Assembly (NCBI GenBank): GCA_945946765.1
Contig: CAMEWS010000005.1
Span: 1-55,046 of the forward strand
Direction of reading: 5' to 3'
DNA length: 55,046 nt
Source: an uncultured Clostridia bacterium
GTDB taxonomy: Bacteria > Cyanobacteriota > Vampirovibrionia > Gastranaerophilales > Gastranaerophilaceae
Shown here: one piece after another, positions 35,426 through 43,574 of the stretch
Position numbering within the stretch: position 1 is the stretch's first letter
How the letters are laid out: every line of letters begins with the position of its first letter
Notes under the pieces: model-generated
Database searches by the model: none
Told to the model about the DNA's origin: nothing
What the model saw: the letters and a program-made list of their open reading frames with translations, nothing else
Position numbers and translations under genes: made by a program

Positions 35426-35458
35426 TTCTAAAGTACCTTAAAGGTACTTTGAACTATA
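35421..35458. terminator. Shared terminator containing both stop codons
   Basis: TATAGTTC/GAACTATA plus AAAGTACCT/AGGTACTTT form a 17-bp stem with one bulged T and a 3-nt loop. The thioredoxin stop (35423-35425) and the stop of the convergent gene (35454-35456 on minus) are the two TAG codons at the foot of the stem. Confidence 0.65.
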
Positions 35459-36083
35459 CAGACTTCAAATATTTATGAAACAACTCTTCAATTTTATTGC
35501 CAAAAGAATAAGCCTCAACTTCAAGAGGATTATTTTTATATGCATCACCACCACAGCCCAAAAAGCCGATACCTTCATAATTTGAATAAGCTTTTAAATG
35601 CTCGTATGCAGCTTTACCTTCTGCAGAATCCGCCTTAATTTTAGGCATAGCAAGTACGTCAGCAAAATTTTCTTTTACTATTTTTACTCTTGATTTAAGT
35701 GCGCCATCTTTGATTTTTGCAAGAAACTCTTCTGCTTTACCTTCTTTTTTGGCGCTTAAGCCCATATAATCAACCATTTCTTTATAAGCTTTATCTACAA
35801 AATCCTTACCTTGTAAGTCTTTAATATTTGCAAACCTAACCTGCAAGTCAGCAGGAATTTCGGAAAGAAGTCTTTTTTGCCTTAAAGCTTTACCCTTCGT
35901 TAAAATAATTGCTGTACCGGTTAAAAGAACAGCTGCAACGCCGGCAGCGATAGCCCATTTTTTCTTTTGGGACGTTTTTTGAGGAGAATACTCCGGATGA
36001 ACAGGAGTTGATACAACACGTTTTTTAGTATAATTATTTTGATTATAAACACCAGCACCTGATAAACGATTAATTCCTGTCAT
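35454..36083 (-). CDS. Hypothetical single-pass membrane protein
   Basis: The 209-aa protein has a basic, Ser/Pro-rich N-terminal 40 residues, one transmembrane helix (about 43-62, AIAAGVAAVLLTGTAIIL) and a helical C-terminal domain. The tail NPLEVEAYSFGNKIEELF resembles the Pro-x-Glu-x-x-Ala stretch seen after the zinc motif in some peptidases and in the HEARH protein at 3500-4624, but no HEXXH is present. AAGG-type ribosome site upstream. No family recognised. The stop lies inside the terminator shared with thioredoxin. Confidence 0.6.
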   Translation of the reverse strand: MTGINRLSGAGVYNQNNYTKKRVVSTPVHPEYSPQKTSQKKKWAIAAGVAAVLLTGTAIILTKGKALRQKRLLSEIPADLQVRFANIKDLQGKDFVDKAYKEMVDYMGLSAKKEGKAEEFLAKIKDGALKSRVKIVKENFADVLAMPKIKADSAEGKAAYEHLKAYSNYEGIGFLGCGGDAYKNNPLEVEAYSFGNKIEELFHKYLKSV

Positions 36084-36192
36084 AAAAACACTTCCTTGTA
36101 CACTACATATTCATGTAAAAACATTTTGATGACAAAAATTGCGTTTGAAACATAAAGCAAATATGTTTATTTGCTCAATTAAACATAAAACA

Positions 36193-36265
36193 TGCCGGTG
36201 ATAAGATTCGAACTTACGACCTGACCATTACGAATGGCCTGCTCTACCAACTGAGCTACACCGGC
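36193..36265 (-). tRNA. tRNA-Thr (anticodon CGU)
   Basis: On the minus strand the 73-nt cloverleaf has acceptor GCCGGTG/CACCGGC with discriminator A. The anticodon stem GGCCA/TGGTC (one G-T pair) has loop TTCGTAA, giving anticodon CGT for ACG codons. The T arm has GTTCGAAT. The 3' CCA is not encoded. Confidence 0.95.
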
Positions 36266-36281
36266 AAACAAAAATAAAATT

Positions 36282-37856
36282 TTAATGTACAGATTTTAGC
36301 TTATAAAAGTTTAGATAATTTAAAACAGTTTCACCGTCAGAAGCAAACTTTATATCCGTAGAGTGTTTGTCCGGATATATACGAGAACTCAAAACCGCTT
36401 GTCCGTCATTTGCAAAAACTTCAATCGATGACTTGTCAACAAATATTCTTAATTTAAGCAAGTTATCATCTGATTGCAGCTTAACTTCTCTTTCGCCTTT
36501 AATATTATACGACACATCACTCGATTTGTCCCGATTTAATTTTAAAATTTGAGAATCCTTTTCATAACTTAATACCGTTTCATTCTCGGATGATGCTCGT
36601 AGCTTAATTACAAGAGATTTTGCATGTGTCAAATCCGCTTCCAAGTCCAATTCAAATATATCACCATTTATAGAATTAAAACTTTTTTCATCAGATATCT
36701 TTTGGGCTTTATGAATAATTCCATTTTCTCGCAAATCTGATAAAGCTGAATACGGCACAGTAATAATCTTACCATTTTTTAATATAATTTCACGAGGAAC
36801 AGTCATAATTCCCGCCCAATTTTCACTCTGTGGTTCTGTTGTTTTATCGGGCATATCCATTTGTGCAATTAAGACATACTTGCCGTCTTGTGTCTTTGTA
36901 ATAACGGGAGCATAAAAATCAAACCCATAATCAAACAACCCAAAAGCACCTTTTTGCTTATACTTACCCGTATCATAATCAAGCTTCCCAATAAACCATC
37001 CTGCTTGATATTTATTCAAAAACATCTTTCCATGTGGTTTTATACCTTGAGGACAAATAACCAAAATATCTTCTCCGTTAATATTTAACAGAGATGGAGA
37101 TTCCCACATATAACCCATTTCACCTTTAGCACCAAGAGCGGCTACATTTATAAAAACCCAGTTTCTCAAATCTTTGCTTTTAAAAAGCAACACAGCACCG
37201 TCTTTTGTTTTTTCATACTGTGTACCAATCAAAGCATAATATCTGTCTGATTGTTTCCAAACATATGGATTTCTAAAATTGGCTGAAGAAAAATTCAATC
37301 CCATATAATGCGGAGCCATTTGTATCACCGAATTATTTGCAGATTTACCGAAATTTATTCCGTCTTTACTCATTGCCAGGTTTTGAGTTTGGTGTTGTTC
37401 TGTTTTATCTTCATTTTTATTTACTACATTTCCCGTATATAACAAATACAACAATCCGTCTTCAACAATTGTGCTACCTGCTAAAACCCCGTCTTTATCA
37501 TAAATTTCAGAAGGTGCTAATGCAATTGGTTTGTTTACCCAATTAATTAAATCAGAACTTACATAATGAGAAATATTCCATTCTTTTGCTTTTAAAGAAT
37601 AAGGATTGTGTTGAAAAAACAAATGATACTCACCGTTAAAATAAGTTAATCCTGAAGGTTTTCCCATCAAATAGCCGGAAGATGCCGAATGGTATGCCGG
37701 ATAAAACCTCGATTCTTTTACTGATTTAGAAACTTCATTAATAACAGTTTGAGATTTCTTTAATGCTTCTTTGTGTGAAACAACATCAGCACAAGAACAA
37801 TTATAAAAACTTAAAATCATAGCTGCAGCTATAGTGGTTGACCACAGTGACTTCAT
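36282..37856 (-). CDS. Secreted GH32-fold protein lacking catalytic residues
   Basis: The 524-aa protein has a Sec signal (cut near CSCA, about 23), a five-bladed GH32 propeller (about 50-385) and the C-terminal beta-sandwich (about 400-524, with LRIFVDKSSIEVFAND). Active GH32 enzymes (invertase, levanase, inulinase) need Asp in WMNDPNG, Asp in RDP and Glu in EC. Here these read LMGKPSG (K66 for the nucleophile), RNP (N196) and ES (E252 kept). Hydrolysis by the usual mechanism is therefore not expected. It may bind fructans or use another substrate. It lies just downstream of tRNA-Thr on the same strand. Confidence 0.85.
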   Translation of the reverse strand: MKSLWSTTIAAAMILSFYNCSCADVVSHKEALKKSQTVINEVSKSVKESRFYPAYHSASSGYLMGKPSGLTYFNGEYHLFFQHNPYSLKAKEWNISHYVSSDLINWVNKPIALAPSEIYDKDGVLAGSTIVEDGLLYLLYTGNVVNKNEDKTEQHQTQNLAMSKDGINFGKSANNSVIQMAPHYMGLNFSSANFRNPYVWKQSDRYYALIGTQYEKTKDGAVLLFKSKDLRNWVFINVAALGAKGEMGYMWESPSLLNINGEDILVICPQGIKPHGKMFLNKYQAGWFIGKLDYDTGKYKQKGAFGLFDYGFDFYAPVITKTQDGKYVLIAQMDMPDKTTEPQSENWAGIMTVPREIILKNGKIITVPYSALSDLRENGIIHKAQKISDEKSFNSINGDIFELDLEADLTHAKSLVIKLRASSENETVLSYEKDSQILKLNRDKSSDVSYNIKGEREVKLQSDDNLLKLRIFVDKSSIEVFANDGQAVLSSRIYPDKHSTDIKFASDGETVLNYLNFYKLKSVH

Positions 37857-37902
37857 AATAAAACTCCGTTAAAAGGGACATTGCTATATTATCACAAACA
37901 AA

Positions 37903-39144
37903 TTATGCGATAAACTGCTTAAATGTGGGAGTATAATTTTTCTTTGCAATAAAGTTATTGTTTTGAGCCTGTTGTTCTTTATCTTTGTCGTATCTGTATC
38001 GTGTAAACACATTTGAAACACCTGCAACAAAAAAGCCCATAAATCCAATACTGAATAAGAAAGGAAATCCGCTTATCAAAACTTTTTGTTTTGCAAGTTT
38101 TTTAAATTCACTTTCAACTGTTGTACCGTTTTTTAAAGCAAGATTTTTGGAAAGTTCTTCTATTTTTGCAAAAGAAGGAACTTCAAGATTTTTACCGATT
38201 ATTTGTTTACACTTACCTAGCTTTATTAACAGTTTTTTGAATGCATTTTCATAAGGTTCCGAGCCTGTAATAATATAAAAACCGACAAGAGGGAATCTGA
38301 ATAACGTTTCCAAAAAGTTTTGTTTTCCTCTGTCTTTTGAAGCACCAAAGTAACCTGCACCGCCTATTAACACACAAGAAGTCAATTGACCTTTGCTTAA
38401 AACGAGCTCTCCGTCTTGAGAGGCAAAATCAAGAGAAAAATATTTATTAAAGAAATTTTTCATTTTTTGATTCTTTTTAAAGAATTTTGTACCGGGAGCA
38501 AGAATCATTTCCGAAAACTGCTGCAATAATTTGGATTTTTCACCTTTTTTCGCAAGCATAACTCCTGCCGCTAAACTTGTAAGAAAAGTAAGTCCGGCTT
38601 TTAAAATGTTTTTATGGGCACTTTTTCGCACTTTATCTTGAAAAGATTTATCTTCTTTTTCATTTTGTAAGCTTACGATATTGTTAAAATCGCTTTTGTG
38701 AAAAATGTTTAAAGTCATAAGGTTTTTAAAATAATTCAACGTAAATTCCGTTAAAGGGATAAGCAATGCGCTTAGTGCAATTGCAGCTTTAACGGGTAAA
38801 ACCTTGTTTAAGGCAGTATTGTTTTCTTCTAAAAGTTTTACGGCAGGAGTTGCAACAAGTTTTTTTGCCTCTTGCGATAAGTTTTTTGAGAAAAATTGTC
38901 TTGAAAACTTTTCACCAATAAAAGCAGGTCCAAGATAAACCAAACAGCTTTCAGCTATTTCAAGAAATGCATTTTCCGCCAAATCAGCTTTGCTACGAGC
39001 CAAAACAGCTTTTGGACCTAAACAGGTTGTTGTATCTTGAATAAATCTTGCAGTGGATAAACCTGATGCCTGCTCATTATGATTTACAAATTTTGCTGCG
39101 GTTTTTAACGGTTGAGCTAGTGTATTTATTAAATTAATTGACAT
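37903..39144 (-). CDS. Hypothetical multi-pass membrane protein
   Basis: The 413-aa protein has hydrophobic helices near 80-95, 120-145, 195-215, 270-290, 300-320 and 375-395, joined by basic loops. A short C-terminal tail follows the last helix (TRYRYDKDKEQQAQ, then PTFKQFIA). There is no signal peptide. ATG 39144 is chosen because TAAAGGAA precedes it; the frame extends to 39189 without support. I recognise no family. Lineage-specific membrane proteins of this style appear twice in the window (see 16159-16896). A candidate structured leader lies upstream. Confidence 0.6.
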   Translation of the reverse strand: MSINLINTLAQPLKTAAKFVNHNEQASGLSTARFIQDTTTCLGPKAVLARSKADLAENAFLEIAESCLVYLGPAFIGEKFSRQFFSKNLSQEAKKLVATPAVKLLEENNTALNKVLPVKAAIALSALLIPLTEFTLNYFKNLMTLNIFHKSDFNNIVSLQNEKEDKSFQDKVRKSAHKNILKAGLTFLTSLAAGVMLAKKGEKSKLLQQFSEMILAPGTKFFKKNQKMKNFFNKYFSLDFASQDGELVLSKGQLTSCVLIGGAGYFGASKDRGKQNFLETLFRFPLVGFYIITGSEPYENAFKKLLIKLGKCKQIIGKNLEVPSFAKIEELSKNLALKNGTTVESEFKKLAKQKVLISGFPFLFSIGFMGFFVAGVSNVFTRYRYDKDKEQQAQNNNFIAKKNYTPTFKQFIA

Positions 39145-39212
39145 AAAAAAAATTCCTTTAAACTTAACGCTGACTAAAACTTTTAGCACAGGTTAAATAA
39201 AGAAATTAAAAC

Positions 39213-39263
39213 AATCGTAATAAATCTAAGCCTGTACTATTTAGACAGGCGCCACCAACGATT
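39213..39263. promoter_or_regulatory. Candidate structured leader or regulatory hairpin
   Basis: AATCGT (39213-39218) pairs with ACGATT (39258-39263), enclosing a second perfect stem GCCTGT/ACAGGC with a 9-nt loop. It lies about 70 nt before the minus-strand gene at 39144. It matches no riboswitch I know and lacks a T tract, so it is not an evident terminator. Confidence 0.3.
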
Positions 39264-39345
39264 ATTTAATTTTACTAAATTTGTCAATTTCATATCTTGA
39301 TAATAAACCGAAGAAATAACTGCGTCAATAGGTTATGTAATTATG

Positions 39346-39373
39346 TTGATTTTTATAAAAATTACATTATTAT
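39346..39373 (+). promoter_or_regulatory. Promoter giving a probably leaderless mRNA
   Basis: TTGATT (39346-39351) and TATTAT (39368-39373) are separated by 16 nt; the ATG at 39380 starts 6 nt after the -10 box. No ribosome site fits between. The arrangement repeats that at 16957. Confidence 0.4.
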
Positions 39374-39379
39374 AAACTT

Positions 39380-39946
39380 ATGAAACAAAAATTGATTTTA
39401 TTTTTAATGTTTATTTTAATTGCAGCGCCGTCTATTGCGGCTACGGATTTTGCTACATTATACGAAAATACGCAGGTTCCGGATTTTGAGCTTGTTCACA
39501 ATCTTGACCCTTATCAAAATGAAGATTATCAAAAATATGCGTATGCACCGTATCCGCTTTTCAGACTTAGTTCCGATATTTACTTTAAAAACCAAACGGT
39601 TCCGGCAGGTTACTATATTCTTACTCCGAGAAATATGAAGGGCAGAGATTACGTGTTTTTTAAAGAAGCCGGAAAAGTAAAATATATAATTCCCGTAGTA
39701 AAGAAAGAGCTTGTACCCGTTGATTTTTATCACAACAATTTGCCCACACCAAAATACACAAAGTGGCAAAAGTTCCAAAAGAATTTTAGCAAAAAATTTT
39801 ATACAGTGTTTAGAAATTCTTCAAAAAAAGCACCTGCTCCGCAATCCTATATTGTAACGGAAAATGTTGAAAACAATTTGTATTTGATAATGCTTTATTA
39901 CGGAGAAACGAAATACTATATGGTTTTTCAGGCAAACAAATATTAA
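39380..39946 (+). CDS. Secreted hypothetical protein
   Basis: The 188-aa protein has a Sec signal (MKQKLILFLMFILIAAPSIA). The mature domain is rich in Tyr, Phe and Lys, with strand segments (PLFRLSSDIYFK, AGYYILTPRNMKGRDYVFF) and a C-terminal pair ending YYMVFQANKY. No family is recognised. It appears to be transcribed from a promoter that leaves no leader. Its stop overlaps the efflux gene on the other strand by 4 nt. Confidence 0.65.
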   Translation: MKQKLILFLMFILIAAPSIAATDFATLYENTQVPDFELVHNLDPYQNEDYQKYAYAPYPLFRLSSDIYFKNQTVPAGYYILTPRNMKGRDYVFFKEAGKVKYIIPVVKKELVPVDFYHNNLPTPKYTKWQKFQKNFSKKFYTVFRNSSKKAPAPQSYIVTENVENNLYLIMLYYGETKYYMVFQANKY

Positions 39947-41481
39947 TCCGCTTTTTTACGTCTTCCGTATAACAATAACAACGGTAAGCACAAAAATGTT
40001 ACAATCCCCCAAACTCGAAACGTTTCCATATACGCACACAGTGTAGATTGCTGCAAAAGTTGATTGTATATCATGCCTTTTGCCTTCATTAAAGCCACCG
40101 AATAAACATCAAAGTTGCAAAAATATGAAGTCATTGCTGCTAATTTTTCCGCATAAACTGGATTTTGCGCATCCAAAAAGCTGACAAGATGTGTCTGGAA
40201 GTTTTGTGAATATCGAGAAACCATTGTTGTAACAAGTGATGTTCCGATTGCGGCACCGAGATTTTTTACAAGGTTTTGAACCCCGCTGGCATTGGTCATT
40301 TGTGCATTAGACATTGTTTCCATAGAGGCGGTGCTTAAAACGGTAATGGTTAGGCCGATTGAGAAACCGAAAATAAAGTTTGGAATTATAATATTTATCA
40401 TCGAGAATTCAAGATTCAAAAAACCGAACATCAAACCCGATATGCCGAGCATAATTACACCTATTGCTGTAAACACCCTAAAATCAAGCATTTTGTTTGT
40501 CATACTGTATATAAAAATAGCAAGAACACTTCCAAAACCTCTTGGCATTAATGAATATCCGCTCCAAAAAGCGTTATAACCCATTAAATTTTGCAAAAAT
40601 AAAGGCATTACGGTAGTAGAGGCATACAAAACCATATTCACAACTACAAGAATTAATGTACCGATAACAAAACTTTTATCTTTAAAAACATTTAAGTCAA
40701 TGATTGAGTTTTTCTGAACAATCTGTGAATAGATAAACAACACCAAGGCAACCATTGAAATCCCAAATGTCCAACATATCCATTCGGAGCCGAACCAATC
40801 CGCATTGTTTCCTTTATCAAGAAAAACCTGAAACGTAACAAGCCAAATAATTAAAAAAGTAAAGCCGATATAATCTATTTTTGCACCTATTTGTTTGCGA
40901 GCATATGGCGGGTCAAAAATCCATAACTTAGAAGTTACCGCCGCCAAAATACCAAACGGAATATTAATAAAGAATATCCAATTCCAAGACCAATTATCCG
41001 TAAGCCAACCGCCCAGTATCGGGCCGATAACAGGTGCAACTACCACCCCAAAACCAAATATAGACATTGCCAATGCTCTTTTTTCAAGAGGAAACGCCTC
41101 TAACAAAATAGCTTGTGCTACAGGAAGTAATGCACCTCCGCCAAGCCCCTGCAAAATTCTTGCAAGTATCATCATATCCAAAGAAGTTGACATGCCGCAA
41201 AATAAAGAGGCAACGGTAAACAGCAAAATACATCCGATAAAGAACTGTTTACGTCCGAAAAATTTTGAAAACCAATCTACGGAAGGAACAACTATACCGC
41301 TGGCAATAAGATAACTCGTTAATATCCAAGTTGCCTCGTCATTGCTAGAAGAAAAACTTCCCGCCATTTGAGGAAGCGCAACGTTTGCGATAGTTCCGTC
41401 CAGTACAAACATGAAAGCTGCACTCATGACCGCAATTGTGGTCAGCCAAGGGTTTATTTTGGGTGTATCATCCGTAATCAT
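39943..41481 (-). CDS. emrB: EmrB/QacA-type multidrug efflux transporter (DHA2, MFS)
   Basis: The 512-aa protein has 14 transmembrane helices. DHA2 signatures are present: helix 1 FVLDGTIANVALPQM, loop 2-3 FGRKQFFI, the helix 4 segment ARILQGLGGGALLPVAQAI, and motif C near GFGVVVAPVIGPILGG. It exports hydrophobic drugs, bile salts or similar compounds by proton exchange. An EmrA adaptor gene is absent, so it may work alone or with a distant partner. It starts 15 nt after the marR stop, in one operon. Confidence 0.92.
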   Translation of the reverse strand: MITDDTPKINPWLTTIAVMSAAFMFVLDGTIANVALPQMAGSFSSSNDEATWILTSYLIASGIVVPSVDWFSKFFGRKQFFIGCILLFTVASLFCGMSTSLDMMILARILQGLGGGALLPVAQAILLEAFPLEKRALAMSIFGFGVVVAPVIGPILGGWLTDNWSWNWIFFINIPFGILAAVTSKLWIFDPPYARKQIGAKIDYIGFTFLIIWLVTFQVFLDKGNNADWFGSEWICWTFGISMVALVLFIYSQIVQKNSIIDLNVFKDKSFVIGTLILVVVNMVLYASTTVMPLFLQNLMGYNAFWSGYSLMPRGFGSVLAIFIYSMTNKMLDFRVFTAIGVIMLGISGLMFGFLNLEFSMINIIIPNFIFGFSIGLTITVLSTASMETMSNAQMTNASGVQNLVKNLGAAIGTSLVTTMVSRYSQNFQTHLVSFLDAQNPVYAEKLAAMTSYFCNFDVYSVALMKAKGMIYNQLLQQSTLCAYMETFRVWGIVTFLCLPLLLLYGRRKKAD

Positions 41482-41496
41482 TATTATATCCGTTTG

Positions 41497-41973
41497 CTAA
41501 ATTTGTATGTTTGCATTTTCGCTTATTTTTGACGATATTTTTTTCAACATTTCCTCCATAATCAACAATTTTTGTTGGTCAAATTGAGAAAGAAAAGTGT
41601 TTAAATCATTTTTTAAAATGTCGGCATATTTGTCTATAAGTTCTTGTCCTTTATCTGTTAAGTAAGAAACCTTTACCATTCTGTTTGATTTTTGTGACAT
41701 TTCACGATAAATCAATCCTTTTTCCTCAAGAAGATTTAAAATTCTTGTGACATTAGAACGGTCTTTTAATAATATTTTTGCCAAATCTCTTTGACAAACG
41801 CCTTTGCCTGTTGAAATTGCATCTAATGTAATAAATTGTTCAAGCGTGATACCTGCATCCAATTGGTTAAGCAGCAATGCGCCTTTTAATCTTATATATA
41901 CTGATGCCTTTTCTATTTGATACGGCAAACTTCTTGCATAACAATCAAAAAATTCTTCTTCAAAAAGATTCAT
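41497..41973 (-). CDS. MarR family transcriptional regulator
   Basis: The 158-aa protein has the MarR winged helix: helix pair around LEQFITLDAIS, recognition region CQRDLAKILLKDRSNVTRIL, and the wing LIYREMSQKSNRMVKVSYLT. It is expected to repress its own operon and the downstream emrB, and to release DNA when it binds a hydrophobic ligand or is oxidised. Two tandem palindromes just before its ATG (41975-42008) fit as operators over the transcript start, so autoregulation is likely. Confidence 0.92.
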   Translation of the reverse strand: MNLFEEEFFDCYARSLPYQIEKASVYIRLKGALLLNQLDAGITLEQFITLDAISTGKGVCQRDLAKILLKDRSNVTRILNLLEEKGLIYREMSQKSNRMVKVSYLTDKGQELIDKYADILKNDLNTFLSQFDQQKLLIMEEMLKKISSKISENANIQI

Positions 41974-41974
41974 T

Positions 41975-42008
41975 ATGTTGCAACTCCAACATGTTGTAAT
42001 TCCAACAT
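41975..42008. promoter_or_regulatory. Tandem MarR operator palindromes
   Basis: Two 18-bp sites of the form ATGTTG-N6-CAACAT lie at 41975-41992 and 41991-42008, sharing two bases so that the half-sites meet as CAACATGTTG. They cover the region between the -10 box and the marR start codon. An 18-bp spaced palindrome is the normal size for MarR dimers. Confidence 0.7.
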
Positions 42009-42009
42009 A

Positions 42010-42038
42010 ATGTTATAAAATTATTTTATAATAGTCAA
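42010..42038 (-). promoter_or_regulatory. marR-emrB promoter
   Basis: On the minus strand, -35 TTGACT (42033-42038) and -10 TAACAT (42010-42015) are 17 nt apart. Transcription would start near 42003, inside the operator pair, so bound repressor would block initiation. Confidence 0.55.
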
Positions 42039-42067
42039 GTTTGTATTTTTTACGTATAATATAAGCT

Positions 42068-42388
42068 ATGGATAAACAAGAAGAATTGAAAATTATAGAA
42101 GATATGCAGGCCGTTGTTGCGCAAATGAAAGCAGACGACATAGAGGAAAATCCTGACAGTGAATTTGAAATGTTTGACTGTCAATGCTGCGGTGAGGAAA
42201 AACCGCTTGCGGGTTCCGTTGTCTATGACGGAATAAGAATATGCAACGATTGTGTTTTATACGCAGAAACAGGCTTTGCACTCGGAAAAATCACCAAAAT
42301 TGATGATTTGTTTAAAAACATGGAAGACAAAAAATTAGAGGCTCAATGCAGTTTCATCAAAAGAGATGAAATGGAGCATAACAACTAA
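42068..42388 (+). CDS. Small zinc-ribbon hypothetical protein
   Basis: The 106-aa acidic protein has two knuckles, C38-x2-C41 (FDCQCCGEEKP) and C59-x2-C62 (RICNDCVLY), spaced like a treble-clef zinc ribbon, with helical flanks. It looks like a protein- or RNA-binding adaptor; the function is unknown. The ATG lies 7 nt after a perfect TATAAT (42055-42060), so the mRNA may be leaderless. It starts a plus-strand run leading to the LptF/G-type permease 30 nt downstream and is divergent from marR. Confidence 0.65.
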   Translation: MDKQEELKIIEDMQAVVAQMKADDIEENPDSEFEMFDCQCCGEEKPLAGSVVYDGIRICNDCVLYAETGFALGKITKIDDLFKNMEDKKLEAQCSFIKRDEMEHNN

Positions 42389-42418
42389 TTTATTAACGGA
42401 AGAGTATCGGGAATTTAA

Positions 42419-43552
42419 ATGCATATTAAACTTTTTGACAAGTTAAGCATACTAGACAAATTTATTTTAACGCAGGTATTGGAAATCTTTATTATGGGGA
42501 TTGTAATATTCACCTCCATTATTTTTGCCTCCGATACTTTTATTACGTTAATCAAGCAAATTACTTTGTACGGAATACCGTTTAATATTGCTCTTATGAT
42601 TGTTTTACTAAACCTCCCTCAGGTAATAGTAATGGCAATCCCCATGAGTGTTTTGTTTTCGACTGTAATGACCTTAAACAAACTCAGCTTGTCATCGGAA
42701 ATTACGGTTATGAGAGCATGCGGAATCGGTTTAAATCGTATAGCAAAGCCTATATTTATTTTTGCAACGGCAATGGCGTTATTGACTTTTATTGTTAACG
42801 AAACTATTGTCCCCGTAACAAATTCTCAATCAAAAACTCTTGCCGTATGGGCATTGGGACAAAAAAATATCCCTAACGGAAAACAGAATTTTACTTTTAA
42901 AGAAATCAAAGAAAATGAAAACGGATACAAAGAAATGAAAAGACTTTTCTTTGTACAAAAGTGCGAAGATAACACCTTAAAAAATGTTTCGGTTGTTGAT
43001 TTTTCAAACAAAAAAACGATTCAGGTAATTCAATCACAATCGGGAAAAACAAGTCCTGCGGGCTGGCAGTTTAACAGGGGTGCTGTTTACACTATGAACA
43101 AAGACCAAAAGATATTGAATACAACTTGGTTTAGCCAATCTGTTGTTGACTTTGGTATGGATGTAAAAGACGCACTGACGGAAGAAGAAGCAACTCAATA
43201 TAACGTAATTGCTTTGTGGAAATACGTTGAAAACAATGCAAAAAAACACGATGCCAAGACACACTCTTTATTTAAAATAGAATTACACAACAAATTTGCA
43301 TTCCCCGTTACAACGGTTGTATTGGTACTTTTAGGTGTACCTCTTGCTATTACTCCGCCCAGAGTCCGATATAACAGAGGATTTTTGTTTAGTATTTTAA
43401 TCATATTTCTATATTATCTATTGAGAGCCTTATCGCTTTCATTTGGTGAAACAATGGCTATATCACCGTTTTTGGCAGCTTGGATACCCAATGTTGTTTT
43501 GTTTATTTTGGGCTCCGCCCTTTATTACAGAAAGGTTTACACTATAACATAG
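42419..43552 (+). CDS. LptF/LptG family lipopolysaccharide export permease
   Basis: The 377-aa protein has the YjgP/YjgQ layout: three N-terminal transmembrane helices (about 15-45, 55-80, 100-125), a periplasmic beta-jellyroll (about 135-270) and three C-terminal helices with KFAFPVTTVVLVLLGVPLA. The motif LNLPQVIVMAIPMSVLF is typical. In the LptB2FG transporter it extracts LPS from the inner membrane. As in other cyanobacterial relatives only one such subunit is seen here, so a homodimer or a distant partner is possible. The next gene starts 22 nt later. Confidence 0.88.
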   Translation: MHIKLFDKLSILDKFILTQVLEIFIMGIVIFTSIIFASDTFITLIKQITLYGIPFNIALMIVLLNLPQVIVMAIPMSVLFSTVMTLNKLSLSSEITVMRACGIGLNRIAKPIFIFATAMALLTFIVNETIVPVTNSQSKTLAVWALGQKNIPNGKQNFTFKEIKENENGYKEMKRLFFVQKCEDNTLKNVSVVDFSNKKTIQVIQSQSGKTSPAGWQFNRGAVYTMNKDQKILNTTWFSQSVVDFGMDVKDALTEEEATQYNVIALWKYVENNAKKHDAKTHSLFKIELHNKFAFPVTTVVLVLLGVPLAITPPRVRYNRGFLFSILIIFLYYLLRALSLSFGETMAISPFLAAWIPNVVLFILGSALYYRKVYTIT

Positions 43553-43574
43553 TTGTTTAAAGTGAGGTTTTAAA

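Noticed and set aside
40895-41314. Long open frame antisense to emrB
   Set aside because: It mirrors the transporter's codon pattern on the other strand and has no start signal or homology.
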